Source: DASYAN01 sp036501345 (GTDB lineage Bacteria > Chloroflexota > Ktedonobacteria > Ktedonobacterales > Ktedonobacteraceae). Taken from it: DNA of 13,518 nucleotides. The translations under genes were made by a program, and so were the position numbers. The notes beneath the pieces were generated by a model. It made no database searches. It worked only from the letters and a program-made list of their open reading frames with translations, and was not told the origin of the DNA. Below, in pieces: positions 1 to 6,510 of the stretch. Position 1 is the stretch's first letter. Every line of letters begins with the position of its first letter. The DNA is taken from contig DASYAN010000556.1 in assembly GCA_036501345.1 (NCBI GenBank), positions 1 to 13,518 of the forward strand, given 5' to 3'.

Positions 1-972
1 ATGATTGGAAAAACTCAGCTTATTCCCTTTCAAGCCCTTCTCACCAAAGAAATGCGTGTATGTCTGCGTCGCGAACGCACGATCTGGGTGCTCATTATCT
101 ATATCCTCCTAATGGGTTTGTTAGGCTGGTTCTCATTAAATACAAATAGCAACTATAACAACCCCGGTAGCAAGGGACTCAGCAGTGTTGGGCTCAGCCT
201 CTACCAATTGCTCACCACGGTACAAATCTTGCTTATCACATTCATTCTTCCTTCTTTTACTGCCACCGCAGTCAATGGAGAGAAAGAACGGCAGACATTC
301 GATATGCTAATATGCTCATGTCTCTCCGCATTTTCATTGGTCACTAGCAAACTCATCGCAGGATTAATAAACGCACTGTTACTCATTGGTGCCTCTGTCC
401 CATTCTTCAGTCTTGTTCTTTTCTTTGGAGGAGTTTCTCTCTCACAGGTCATGAACTCACTGGCAGTGCTTATTGTCACCACCTTGTTCATAGGAACTCT
501 GGGGTTGTTCTGCTCAACGGTTTTTCAACGCCCAGCGGTATCGACTGCTATTGCCTACACAAGTAGTCTTTTCTGGGCACTGCTCCCATCCACCCTCTTC
601 TTTGTTATCCTCTCTTCAGAAAATGTGAGTCTCTTCGCCACCCATCCTAGCCACTCCAGACTATTGTTGCTCTGGAATCCCATTGTAGCACTGAGTAGTA
701 CCTACCCTGCTTCATCAGGAATAGAATGGATTTACTTCATGTTAGGGCTCGGGAGCTACAGTAATAATGGAGCCAATGCAGCTATTTATGCACCCTATAC
801 TATTGGGAATATAAACGTCGCCCCCTGGCTCGCCTATAGCATCATTAGCATCCTGATGACTGTTGTCCTTTTCTTTCTCAGCATTCTGGCCATCAAACCC
901 CACACGCTCTCTCGCTTACGTCGACAGGTAAAAAAGCAAGCGCCATCAGAGAGCTTAGAAACAGAGGTATAA
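1..972 (+). CDS. ABC-2 type transporter permease subunit
   Basis: Membrane subunit of an ABC transporter, expected to pair with an ATPase encoded outside the window, most likely upstream; the substrate cannot be told. The 323 residues show about six hydrophobic segments (roughly 28-46, 72-90, 118-143, 150-172, 182-204, 276-298). After the second comes NGEKERQTFDMLICS (92-106), the conserved 'GEKERxTxxxLL' cytoplasmic motif typical of ABC-2 permeases of the ABC2_membrane_2 kind. The C-terminus is basic and cytoplasmic-looking. The frame opens with ATG at the first base of the window, so the ribosome binding site is not visible and a start further upstream cannot be excluded; MIGKTQLIPFQALLTKEMRV does look like a natural start for this family. 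No terminator is seen before the next gene 171 bp downstream. Confidence 0.85.
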   Translation: MIGKTQLIPFQALLTKEMRVCLRRERTIWVLIIYILLMGLLGWFSLNTNSNYNNPGSKGLSSVGLSLYQLLTTVQILLITFILPSFTATAVNGEKERQTFDMLICSCLSAFSLVTSKLIAGLINALLLIGASVPFFSLVLFFGGVSLSQVMNSLAVLIVTTLFIGTLGLFCSTVFQRPAVSTAIAYTSSLFWALLPSTLFFVILSSENVSLFATHPSHSRLLLLWNPIVALSSTYPASSGIEWIYFMLGLGSYSNNGANAAIYAPYTIGNINVAPWLAYSIISILMTVVLFFLSILAIKPHTLSRLRRQVKKQAPSESLETEV

Positions 973-998
973 AGATGCGAAAAAGCACGCGGATGGTA

Positions 999-1004
999 TA
1001 TAAT
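999..1004 (+). promoter_or_regulatory. possible -10 box upstream of the dienelactone hydrolase gene
   Basis: A perfect TATAAT lies in the 171-bp gap between the permease and hydrolase genes. A convincing -35 box is missing at the expected distance (positions 976-981 read TGCGAA). If used, it would give a 5' leader of about 130 nt. Inference only. Confidence 0.25.
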
Positions 1005-1143
1005 ATTACTGGAAAGACAGCTACTCTCTCTCTCTCATATGCAAGAGCACGAAGCTGTATCACCTCTTGACGCTCTTTTCGTATGTATAGAGAGAAATAT
1101 CCTGAAACTCTACAATATTTCGCCAAAGATAAAGGAGTTCTGT

Positions 1144-1839
1144 ATGGCAGTTCTACGTACATCAAAACTAGATTTGCAGGTCAAAGGTACTGATATTAGT
1201 GCTTCCGTTATACAACCCGATGATGATGCTAACCATCCAGGGATCGTATTGATCCAGGAATGGTGGGGAATTGAACCGCATATTCTAAACGTGGCCCAAA
1301 AACTGGCGACGGAAGGTTTCATAGTCGCCGTTCCCGATCTCTACCACGGCAAGATTGCAACCGAGCCGAATGAAGCTATGCCTCTGATGATGGGCCTGAG
1401 AAACAATCTTGACAAGGTTGCAGATGAGATTACCGCCACATTGGAAGCCGTTAAAGGGAGGCCGAATGTGCAGCCAAAGAAACTCGGTCTGATCGGCTTC
1501 TGCATTGGTGGCTTCTTAACCTACACTGTCTCCGCCCGTTATCCCAATCTGGCAGCCGTCGTTTCTTTCTATGGTAGTAGCTATGATCCCACCCTAGAAG
1601 AGGTTGCAAAGGTCAATGCGCCAGTACTAGCCGTCTACGGTAGACAGGACCAGAGCATTCCACTTGCCCAGATAGAGAAAATCGAGCAGTTATACAAAGA
1701 CGCCGGAAAGGATTTCACTGTTAAGCTCTACGACGCGGGTCACGCTTTTGTGAATCCAACACACGGAATGGGCAATGAAAAAGCAGCAGCTGAAGCATGG
1801 CCGCTAGCGGTGTCTTTCTTGAAAGAGAAAGTTCGCTAG
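1144..1839 (+). CDS. dienelactone hydrolase family protein (carboxymethylenebutenolidase-like)
   Basis: Cytoplasmic alpha/beta hydrolase of 231 residues, the usual size of the dienelactone hydrolase family, which opens lactone rings of chlorocatechol breakdown products; many members act on other esters, so the substrate is open. The catalytic Cys sits in GFCIGG (Cys120, nucleophile elbow), Asp169 in GRQDQSIP and His200 in DAGHAF. Glu39 in QEWWG matches the Glu that holds the Cys in the resting enzyme. The ATG at 1144 is chosen because AAAGGAG (1131-1137) lies six bases before it and homology starts there; the frame is open back to 1039, but that 35-residue extension has no family-like sequence. 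No aromatic-degradation genes are nearby. A strong hairpin terminator follows. Family assignment is firm, exact reaction is not. Confidence 0.9.
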   Translation: MAVLRTSKLDLQVKGTDISASVIQPDDDANHPGIVLIQEWWGIEPHILNVAQKLATEGFIVAVPDLYHGKIATEPNEAMPLMMGLRNNLDKVADEITATLEAVKGRPNVQPKKLGLIGFCIGGFLTYTVSARYPNLAAVVSFYGSSYDPTLEEVAKVNAPVLAVYGRQDQSIPLAQIEKIEQLYKDAGKDFTVKLYDAGHAFVNPTHGMGNEKAAAEAWPLAVSFLKEKVR

Positions 1840-1857
1840 CCCATCTAGCAATAGTCC

Positions 1858-1907
1858 GGCACATGGAAAAAAGGGAAGTTCAGCTCCACTCCATGTGCCT
1901 CTTTTTT
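1858..1907 (+). terminator. Rho-independent terminator after the dienelactone hydrolase gene
   Basis: A perfect 10-bp inverted repeat, GGCACATGGA (1858-1867) and TCCATGTGCC (1890-1899), separated by 22 bases, is followed by TCTTTTTT. It starts 19 bp after the stop codon. Confidence 0.8.
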
Positions 1908-2024
1908 AGCTATTCACCAACACATACACTACCATTCCATCCTCTTTTCAGCTATACTTTAGAATATGACACCCCCAAGCATTCTTAGTTTCAGATCATA
2001 GATAAGAAAGAGGTGCATGCATTC

Positions 2025-2783
2025 ATGAATCAATATCCAAATCAGGGACAGGATGATCCCACTCAACAAAGCCAATATCCCAACCTGGGCACAGACAATA
2101 CACCGTATGCTGGCTATTCATCCTCATCAAATATCCCACCTTATGGCAGTCAGCAATCCTACCAACCACCCCAACCGCCATTTCAGCAGGGTGCAGGAGA
2201 CTACCAACCACCGTTTCAGCAAGGTGGCTATCAGCAGGGAGTTTTCCAACAGCAGATAAATTACCAGCAATCACCCTACCAGCAGTCACCTTATCCACAA
2301 AAATCTGCTATCTCACTTGATTACCGCAATATCATCGCTGGTATTGGTGCTATTATAGCTCTTATCTCCTTCTTTCTCCCGTACTATACAATCTCATTCT
2401 CATTCTCAGATCTTTCTAGTAGTAGCCTTTCTGAGTCGGGATATAGCGCTGGTGGAAGATATTGGCTCGACTTTATTATTGCACTGGCTGTACTTGCAAT
2501 TGTCATTCTCTTACAATTCGGGGAGCAATGGTTCAAATCTTCTACTAATCCAACCATTCAACGCGTCATTACATCTTTGACCAGCCAACCTAGAGTCTGG
2601 TATACCAGATTAATCGCAGTTGGAAGCTTCGGCATCTTCTTTCACTTCATCCTGGACTTGGGCCACCTCAATGTTTGGGGCATAGGCTCCTGGCTCTACC
2701 TGCTGGGTATGATTGCTATCGTTGTTGCTGGTGTGCTCTTCATTAAACCACCTGTGCCCACCACAACGCCACCCATCCGATAA
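2025..2783 (+). CDS. membrane protein with Gln/Pro/Tyr-rich N-terminal tail, unknown function
   Basis: No family recognised. From ATG 2025 the product is 252 residues. Residues 1-95 are low-complexity and polar, rich in Gln, Pro, Tyr and Gly, with short repeats such as PPFQQG (two copies, 51-67) and QQSPY (two copies, 81-90). Residues 103-240 hold four hydrophobic helices (about 103-122, 146-166, 195-211, 219-240), with a Ser-rich loop (125-142) after the first. The tail ends KPPVPTTTPPIR. This layout, a disordered PQ-rich tail before a small membrane domain, is common in uncharacterised membrane proteins of actinobacteria and chloroflexi. The frame could also open with GTG at 2013, but that codon overlaps the purine-rich ribosome binding site GAAAGAGG (2006-2013), so ATG 2025 is preferred. 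The gene is flanked by terminators, so it is probably transcribed alone. Confidence 0.75.
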   Translation: MNQYPNQGQDDPTQQSQYPNLGTDNTPYAGYSSSSNIPPYGSQQSYQPPQPPFQQGAGDYQPPFQQGGYQQGVFQQQINYQQSPYQQSPYPQKSAISLDYRNIIAGIGAIIALISFFLPYYTISFSFSDLSSSSLSESGYSAGGRYWLDFIIALAVLAIVILLQFGEQWFKSSTNPTIQRVITSLTSQPRVWYTRLIAVGSFGIFFHFILDLGHLNVWGIGSWLYLLGMIAIVVAGVLFIKPPVPTTTPPIR

Positions 2784-2798
2784 TTAAGCAATAGCAAT

Positions 2799-2839
2799 GC
2801 CCCTTCCCGTACATTCTTGTTCTACAAAAGGGGCCTTTT
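2799..2839 (+). terminator. probable terminator after the PQ-rich membrane protein
   Basis: GCCCCTT (2799-2805) pairs with AAGGGGC (2828-2834) across a 22-base loop, followed by CTTTT. It starts 16 bp after the stop codon. The stem is only 7 bp and the U tract is short, so it is weaker than the other terminators in the window. Confidence 0.5.
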
Positions 2840-2903
2840 GGTAATAGCTAGCAATGCCATCGCGATAAAATTAGCCGAATTGGCGTTCATTATAATATAA
2901 TAC

Positions 2904-2935
2904 TGACACTCCCCACTCAAAAGAAACGGGGGCTC
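2904..2935 (-). repeat. solo IS200/IS605-type right end (second copy)
   Basis: On the + strand this reads TGACACTCCCCAC, an A-rich loop, then CGGGGGCTC. It matches in order and spacing the right end of the tnpB element at 3297-3328 (TGACGACTCCCCAC, loop, GCGGGGGCTTC) in the same orientation. On the - strand it ends in AGTGTCA, like many IS605-superfamily right ends. The stem is reduced to four or five G-C pairs and no transposase belongs to it, so it is either the remnant of an older element or a non-autonomous copy. Confidence 0.5.
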
Positions 2936-3074
2936 TTCCTTCATCCAGCGAACTTACCACCTTTCCGGTGGGAGGGAAGAACAGTAGAGGTTCTCTGTCC
3001 AGAAGTGTTTAGTAAAAACCAAGTATCGGGAAGTGTACTACGTATTGTTCTTTTGCCAGACAAGGAGCGGTATT

Positions 3075-3299
3075 GTGATGTGTCAAAGTGAGGTTGAGGA
3101 GCTATGCCAGAAAATTGTAAAAGAGTACGAAGAGATGAAGCGCGGCCCAATAGGCTTTGCTCTGGGTACCTCAAAACATGCCTTTATTGATGCAAGATTG
3201 AAACGTGTAGATAGCTACCATAGTCAACTCGCCAAATATATTGGGGACCAAGAAGCAACAATAACTATCTGTGAACTCTACAGACAGGTTATGGGGTGA
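3075..3299 (+). CDS. small hypothetical protein, possibly cut short at its 3' end by the IS insertion
   Basis: A 73-74 residue acidic/basic soluble protein with no recognised domain and no signal peptide or membrane segment: MCQSEVEELCQKIVKEYEEM, then a middle containing GPIGFALGTSKHAFIDARLKR, and an end in ELYRQVMG. The predicted fold is mostly helical. AAGGAG (3062-3067) lies 7 bases before GTG 3075 and 10 bases before ATG 3078, either of which could be the start; the good Shine-Dalgarno sequence and amphipathic helices make it more likely real than chance. The TGA stop (3297-3299) is made of the first bases of the tnpB element's right end, so the natural C-terminus may have been longer. 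It lies between two IS right ends. Confidence 0.5.
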   Translation: MMCQSEVEELCQKIVKEYEEMKRGPIGFALGTSKHAFIDARLKRVDSYHSQLAKYIGDQEATITICELYRQVMG

Positions 3300-3304
3300 C
3301 GACT

Positions 3305-3325
3305 CCCCACGCAGAAATGCGGGGG
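3305..3325 (-). repeat. right-end hairpin of the tnpB element
   Basis: CCCC-a-CGCA, a four-base GAAA loop (TTTC on the - strand), then TGCGGGGG: an 8-bp stem with one bulged base. Subterminal hairpins at this place are recognised by TnpA in the IS200/IS605 group and form the 3' part of the omega RNA that guides TnpB. By family knowledge an omega RNA would run on the - strand from inside the tnpB 3' end to about 3297, with its guide taken from the flanking sequence below 3297. Confidence 0.65.
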
Positions 3326-3327
3326 CT

Positions 3328-4542
3328 TCACGTAGTAGCTTCTTGGAACGTACCCAAAGAAGCAGGTTCACGTAGGCTCCGTCCGAGCCCTCGGTCAAGA
3401 ATGTTGATCGCAGCATTTTTATCCCGGTCCAGCACAACCCCACAGAACTCACACACATGAGTTCGTACACTGAGATCTTTGTGCTCACCTTCCTTGTGAC
3501 AGGCGCTGCAGATCTGGCTGGTTTTCCTTGGGTCAACTTCATAGACGGTGACACCGGCCCATTCTGCCTTGTGCTTTACCAGTTCTATGAAGCTCGCCCA
3601 TCCAGCGTCCAATAGACTTTTGTTCAAACCGCCTTTAGCGGCTGCCCCATTGGGCAAGTATTTGCCATTCTCGTCTTGCTTAGCCTTTGGTCCCTTCACC
3701 ATATTATGCATTGAGAGGTCCTCAAAGATGATCGTCTCAAATGTGTCAACTAGGATGCGAGACTCCTTATGATGGAAATCACGGCGCTGGTTACGAACCT
3801 TCTTATGAGCTTTGCCAACGAGCTGGGCTGAACGTTTGCGGCGATGGCTCTTGTTCTTCCTTTTCGAGAGCCGTTGCTGCTTTTTCTTCATCCGACCGTG
3901 TGACTTGCGAAAGAACCTGGGATTATCTACCACATCCCCGTTTGAGTCGGTCATGAAGTGCTTGAGCCCCATATCAATGCCGATTGGAAGGTCTGTGTAT
4001 GGCAGCTTCTTTTGTGCAAGAGTCTCGCAGGTGAAGACAATGTACCAGTGCTCACCTTCACGCTTGATTGTGGCAGTCTTGACCTTGCCCTCAAGAGGCC
4101 TGTGCTGCTTAACTTTGATATGGCCGATCTTGGGAAGGATGACCTTCTTGTTCTCAATTGAGATAGTCGGCTTGCCTTTGAGTTTCTCGATCTGGGGATA
4201 GGTGAAGCTATCGTAGCGATCGTATCCTTGGAAGCGTGGGAAGCCAGGGATTTTGCCTTCCTTACATCGTTTGAAGAAGGCCTTGAACGCTTTATTCACC
4301 CGCTTCAAAGTATCCTGCAAAATCTGGGAGTAGATCTCTTTGTACTCTGGCCGGGCCTCTTTGATGGCGGGAAGCTGAGCTGACTGGTCATTGTAGGAGA
4401 TGCTGATACCACTCATCCGGTACGCTTCGTGTCGTTCCTCAAGCGCCGCATTGTAGAGCTCACGATTCCGGTCAAGCGTGAACTGGAGAGCATCAGATTG
4501 CCTGCGTGTGGGAGAGATGCGGTACTTAAACGCCTTCATCAT
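3328..4542 (-). CDS. tnpB: RNA-guided endonuclease TnpB (IS200/IS605 family)
   Basis: Full-length TnpB of 404 residues, the usual size. Order: N-terminal OrfB helix-turn-helix and wedge region (1-180), RuvC-I with Asp190 in PIGIDMGLKH, a basic Lys/Arg-rich bridge (212-260), RuvC-II with Glu274 in TIIFEDLSM, a Cys4 zinc ribbon (Cys345, Cys348, Cys364, Cys367), and RuvC-III Asp372/Asp374 in LDRDKNAAINIL. All key residues are present, so it may be an active omega-RNA-guided nuclease. TnpB proteins cut DNA next to a short target-adjacent motif and help the element persist after excision. ATG 4542 is chosen because AAAGGAGA (4558-4551) lies eight bases upstream and MMKAFKYRISPT is a typical TnpB start; the frame is open to 4599 but those 19 residues are not family-like. 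No tnpA is in the window. Confidence 0.95.
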   Translation of the reverse strand: MMKAFKYRISPTRRQSDALQFTLDRNRELYNAALEERHEAYRMSGISISYNDQSAQLPAIKEARPEYKEIYSQILQDTLKRVNKAFKAFFKRCKEGKIPGFPRFQGYDRYDSFTYPQIEKLKGKPTISIENKKVILPKIGHIKVKQHRPLEGKVKTATIKREGEHWYIVFTCETLAQKKLPYTDLPIGIDMGLKHFMTDSNGDVVDNPRFFRKSHGRMKKKQQRLSKRKNKSHRRKRSAQLVGKAHKKVRNQRRDFHHKESRILVDTFETIIFEDLSMHNMVKGPKAKQDENGKYLPNGAAAKGGLNKSLLDAGWASFIELVKHKAEWAGVTVYEVDPRKTSQICSACHKEGEHKDLSVRTHVCEFCGVVLDRDKNAAINILDRGLGRSLREPASLGTFQEATT

Positions 4543-4710
4543 GTTTGTGCTCTCCTTTCTTGAATATGAATATATCATATCACATATGTCAATAAACAAA
4601 TATTCACACTATAAAACAGATAAATGAACACTTTGTCATACAATGCATACCCCCTGTGCGGCAGCTCCCACAAGAGGCGGCGGTGATAAACTTCCACAGA
4701 CAATATAAAG

Positions 4711-4741
4711 AGGTCAGGTTATGCACAAAGCTTCCTGACCT
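4711..4741 (-). terminator. possible terminator downstream of the RiPP-like precursor gene
   Basis: An 8-bp stem (AGGTCAGG/CCTGACCT) with a 15-base loop; on the - strand the bases after it are CTTTATATT, only moderately U-rich. It lies about 130 bp past the stop of the peptide gene. Low confidence because of the distance and poor U tract. Confidence 0.3.
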
Positions 4742-4748
4742 TCTTTCG

Positions 4749-4770
4749 CCAAGGCAAACTCTTGCCTTGG
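4749..4770. repeat. perfect 9-bp hairpin with 4-base loop
   Basis: CCAAGGCAA-actc-TTGCCTTGG, extendable by one G-U pair. No T run on either side, so not an ordinary terminator. Role unknown; it could be an operator, an RNA structure or the end of a decayed element. Confidence 0.5.
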
Positions 4771-4869
4771 TATGCTTATTCCTCAGGTATCTTTTCGTGC
4801 CTCATCTACATCAGACAAAGCAAAGACAATGGCAACTGAGATGCTTATGATCTGACCTGAGGACAGCCT

Positions 4870-5205
4870 TTAGCATTGACATCCGTAACCATTGTCAGAT
4901 CCATGATTGGAATAGCCAGATCCACGATTGTAACCGCCAGATCCATGACCAGATCCATGATTGGAGTAGTTAGAGCTACCTGTCCCAAGAATGCCAACAT
5001 TGTTAAGGATAGTATTGGGACCACCAAGGACATTGATATTGTTACCATTAAGATTGTCATTCAGAATGCCAGAGCCACTACCACCGTGGATCGCTCCGAG
5101 ATCAGCATCCGTCAGTTCAACTTCGCCGATAGAATTTACAGTCTGTGCCTCAGTAATGAGACTCTGGCAATAAGCTGCGTTTTTCCAAGTAGATAGAATG
5201 TTCAT
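4870..5205 (-). CDS. RiPP precursor-like peptide: mersacidin/lichenicidin-type leader with Gly-rich core
   Basis: 111 residues. The N-terminus MNILSTWKNAAYCQSL, followed by an acidic ELTDADLGAIHGG ending at Gly41-Gly42, fits leaders of the mersacidin/lichenicidin type II lanthipeptide group (pattern 'sWKxxxYRxSL ... GExELsdxeL..xxGG'), with Cys13 where Arg is usual. The Gly-Gly would be the cut site for a C39-type peptidase/exporter. The 69-residue core is atypical: Gly, Asn and Ser dominate, YSNHGS occurs twice (80-85, 98-103), there are three His and several Tyr, and only two Cys, at the very end (CQC). Too few Cys for a normal multi-ring lantibiotic. AAAGGA (5221-5216) lies 10 bases before ATG 5205. 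No LanM, LanT, cyclase or immunity gene is in the window. Leader assignment is by pattern; function is not proven. Confidence 0.65.
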   Translation of the reverse strand: MNILSTWKNAAYCQSLITEAQTVNSIGEVELTDADLGAIHGGSGSGILNDNLNGNNINVLGGPNTILNNVGILGTGSSNYSNHGSGHGSGGYNRGSGYSNHGSDNGYGCQC

Positions 5206-5221
5206 TTTGCGTGAATCCTTT

Positions 5222-5487
5222 CCCTTTTCAGGTTACTATAAATGGGTTGATTTAGAGTGTCCGAAAAACAAAATCAAAGTTTTATAGCTAAATGTTGTGA
5301 TTTAATGATTTTTTCTCAAACTTCGGATTTAGATTGTTTAAGAATTTCACTATACAACATTTAACTTTTTAGTTCTCAATCGGAACACCTATATTTATTA
5401 TACACAGACCTCCAAACCAACCATTCATGCAACTACGATACAAGCACCCGGATCAGGAAAGAACAAGGATGGAGTAATTAGATATTA
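5222..5487. other. AT-rich region upstream of the RiPP-like gene
   Basis: About 265 bp, strongly AT-rich, between the start of the peptide gene and the end of the FAD enzyme remnant. It probably contains the promoter of the peptide gene (- strand); TATAGT (5239-5234 read on the - strand) is a possible -10 box, but no good -35 box stands out. No coding sequence is supported. Confidence 0.35.
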
Positions 5488-6510
5488 TTAAATCCGCTTG
5501 TTTTGCTGCTTAATCTTTGCGCTCGAGAACGGCCAAGCTTTTTGTCCGGTGACACTTTGGTGCGTAAGTAGCGCAGGGAAGAATATACGTGGGTGAAATA
5601 GCGCAGTTGGTGGCTTGAGCATATTGAGCACTTCATAAAAGCTCTGGGCTACGAAGGGATCTCTGGCCGTTAAGCAACACACACGCTGAGTATAGCCCTG
5701 AAATGCACGTATACCGAAGGGACGTTTGCCCTGTGCATCTGGATAGCGGAAGTCTTCGCTTGCCGCGAACAACCAGGGAACCTCGACAACGCTTGCCAAA
5801 GACTTTTGGAAGCGGTGGGAGAAGCCTGTTATATCATCAGCGGCATAGGAATTCAGATGCTGTTGCAGACAATCACGCAACATGCTGGCCTCCAGAGCTG
5901 CAACCGTCATACCTTGCCCATAGATTGGATTAAAGCTACAGGCCGCATCACCAAGCACTACAAGACCATCGGGCATGCGTGATAGGCGTTCATAATGGCG
6001 ACGTCTGCTCATAGGAAACTTATGCAGAGAGATAGAACTCAATGGTTCAGCATCCTTGATGGTCTCATAAATGTTGGGCCTGGACAGACTATGAGCAAAC
6101 GCAAGGAAATCGACCTCATCGGCGGAAGGATGATCGTACAAACAACCTGAGAGCGTTACCATCCATACATTACGCTCAATGGGAAATATGTAGCCAAGAC
6201 GTTTCGTGTCCAGCGGCCACGGATAGATAGCCATCGCTTTCCAGTCAGAAGAAAAAGTGCTTGGACGGCGATAGATGCGAGTTGCATAGCCGACGCCGAT
6301 CTTGACCAACGTTTCCTCGACGGCAGGATAACCTAGCGAGGTCAGCCAAGAGGGTGTTCGCGAACCACGACCACTGGCATCAACGACGAGAGTGGTATCC
6401 AGATGTTCCTCGTTCTGCACATTGTGGCAACTGCGTATGTGTACTCCGCTGATACTAGAACTATCGGCACTACTGATAAGGCCGACCACTTCGCTGTACC
6501 TTAGTTGATA
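5488..6510 (-). pseudogene. 5'-truncated FAD-dependent monooxygenase/oxidoreductase
   Basis: C-terminal two thirds of a flavoprotein of the PHBH/aromatic hydroxylase type, which use FAD and NAD(P)H to oxidise organic substrates, often in metabolite tailoring. From GTG 6489 there are 333 residues. VVDASGRGS (35-43) is the mid-protein FAD motif, and GLVVLGDAACSFNPIYGQGM (175-194) is the classic GD motif binding the FAD ribityl chain. The N-terminal GxGxxG dinucleotide fold, normally the first 30-40 residues of a protein of about 450-500, is absent. The frame continues upstream as YQLRYSE before a stop at 6513-6511, then runs into PKS sequence on the other strand. GTG 6489 has no ribosome binding site. 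It should be non-functional unless expressed as a fragment, which would not bind FAD normally. The rest of the frame is undamaged, so truncation is probably recent. Confidence 0.8.

Larger units (their letters stand above)
3297..4592 (-). mobile_element. IS200/IS605-superfamily element with tnpB only (IS1341-like)
   Basis: The element carries a complete tnpB and no tnpA (Y1 transposase), so it would need TnpA from elsewhere to move. The right end is clear: the hairpin begins two bases past the tnpB stop and ends in GTCGTCA on the - strand. The left end is inferred. On the - strand a TTGAC (4592-4588) upstream of tnpB would fit as a target-adjacent motif, followed by an AT-rich, partly palindromic stretch (4559-4587) before the tnpB ribosome binding site. 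The left boundary is therefore uncertain by tens of bases. Confidence 0.55.
4543..4869. other. intergenic region between tnpB and the RiPP-like gene, with two hairpins
   Basis: No supported gene. The left 50-80 bp (to about 4592) are the presumed left end of the tnpB element. Further right are two inverted repeats. AGGTCAGG (4711-4718) pairs with CCTGACCT (4734-4741) across 15 bases. CCAAGGCAA (4749-4757) pairs perfectly with TTGCCTTGG (4762-4770) across a 4-base loop. Neither has a clear U tract, though the first, read on the - strand, is followed by CTTTATATTGT and could terminate the peptide gene. Confidence 0.5.

Noticed and set aside
1039..1143. N-terminal extension of the dienelactone hydrolase frame
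   Set aside because: No ribosome binding site before 1039 and no family-like residues; AAAGGAG before 1144 fixes the start.
2941..3174. A tnpB remnant or other gene on the - strand between the two IS right ends
   Set aside because: The translation shows no TnpB motif (no RuvC or zinc-ribbon residues) and no ribosome binding site; the + strand ORF at 3075 is better supported.
3812..4201. Cys- and Phe-rich open frames on the + strand across tnpB
   Set aside because: Shadows of the well-supported tnpB gene on the other strand.
4870..5205. A complete lanthipeptide gene cluster
   Set aside because: No synthetase, transporter, protease or immunity gene lies within the window; the neighbours are tnpB and a broken FAD enzyme.
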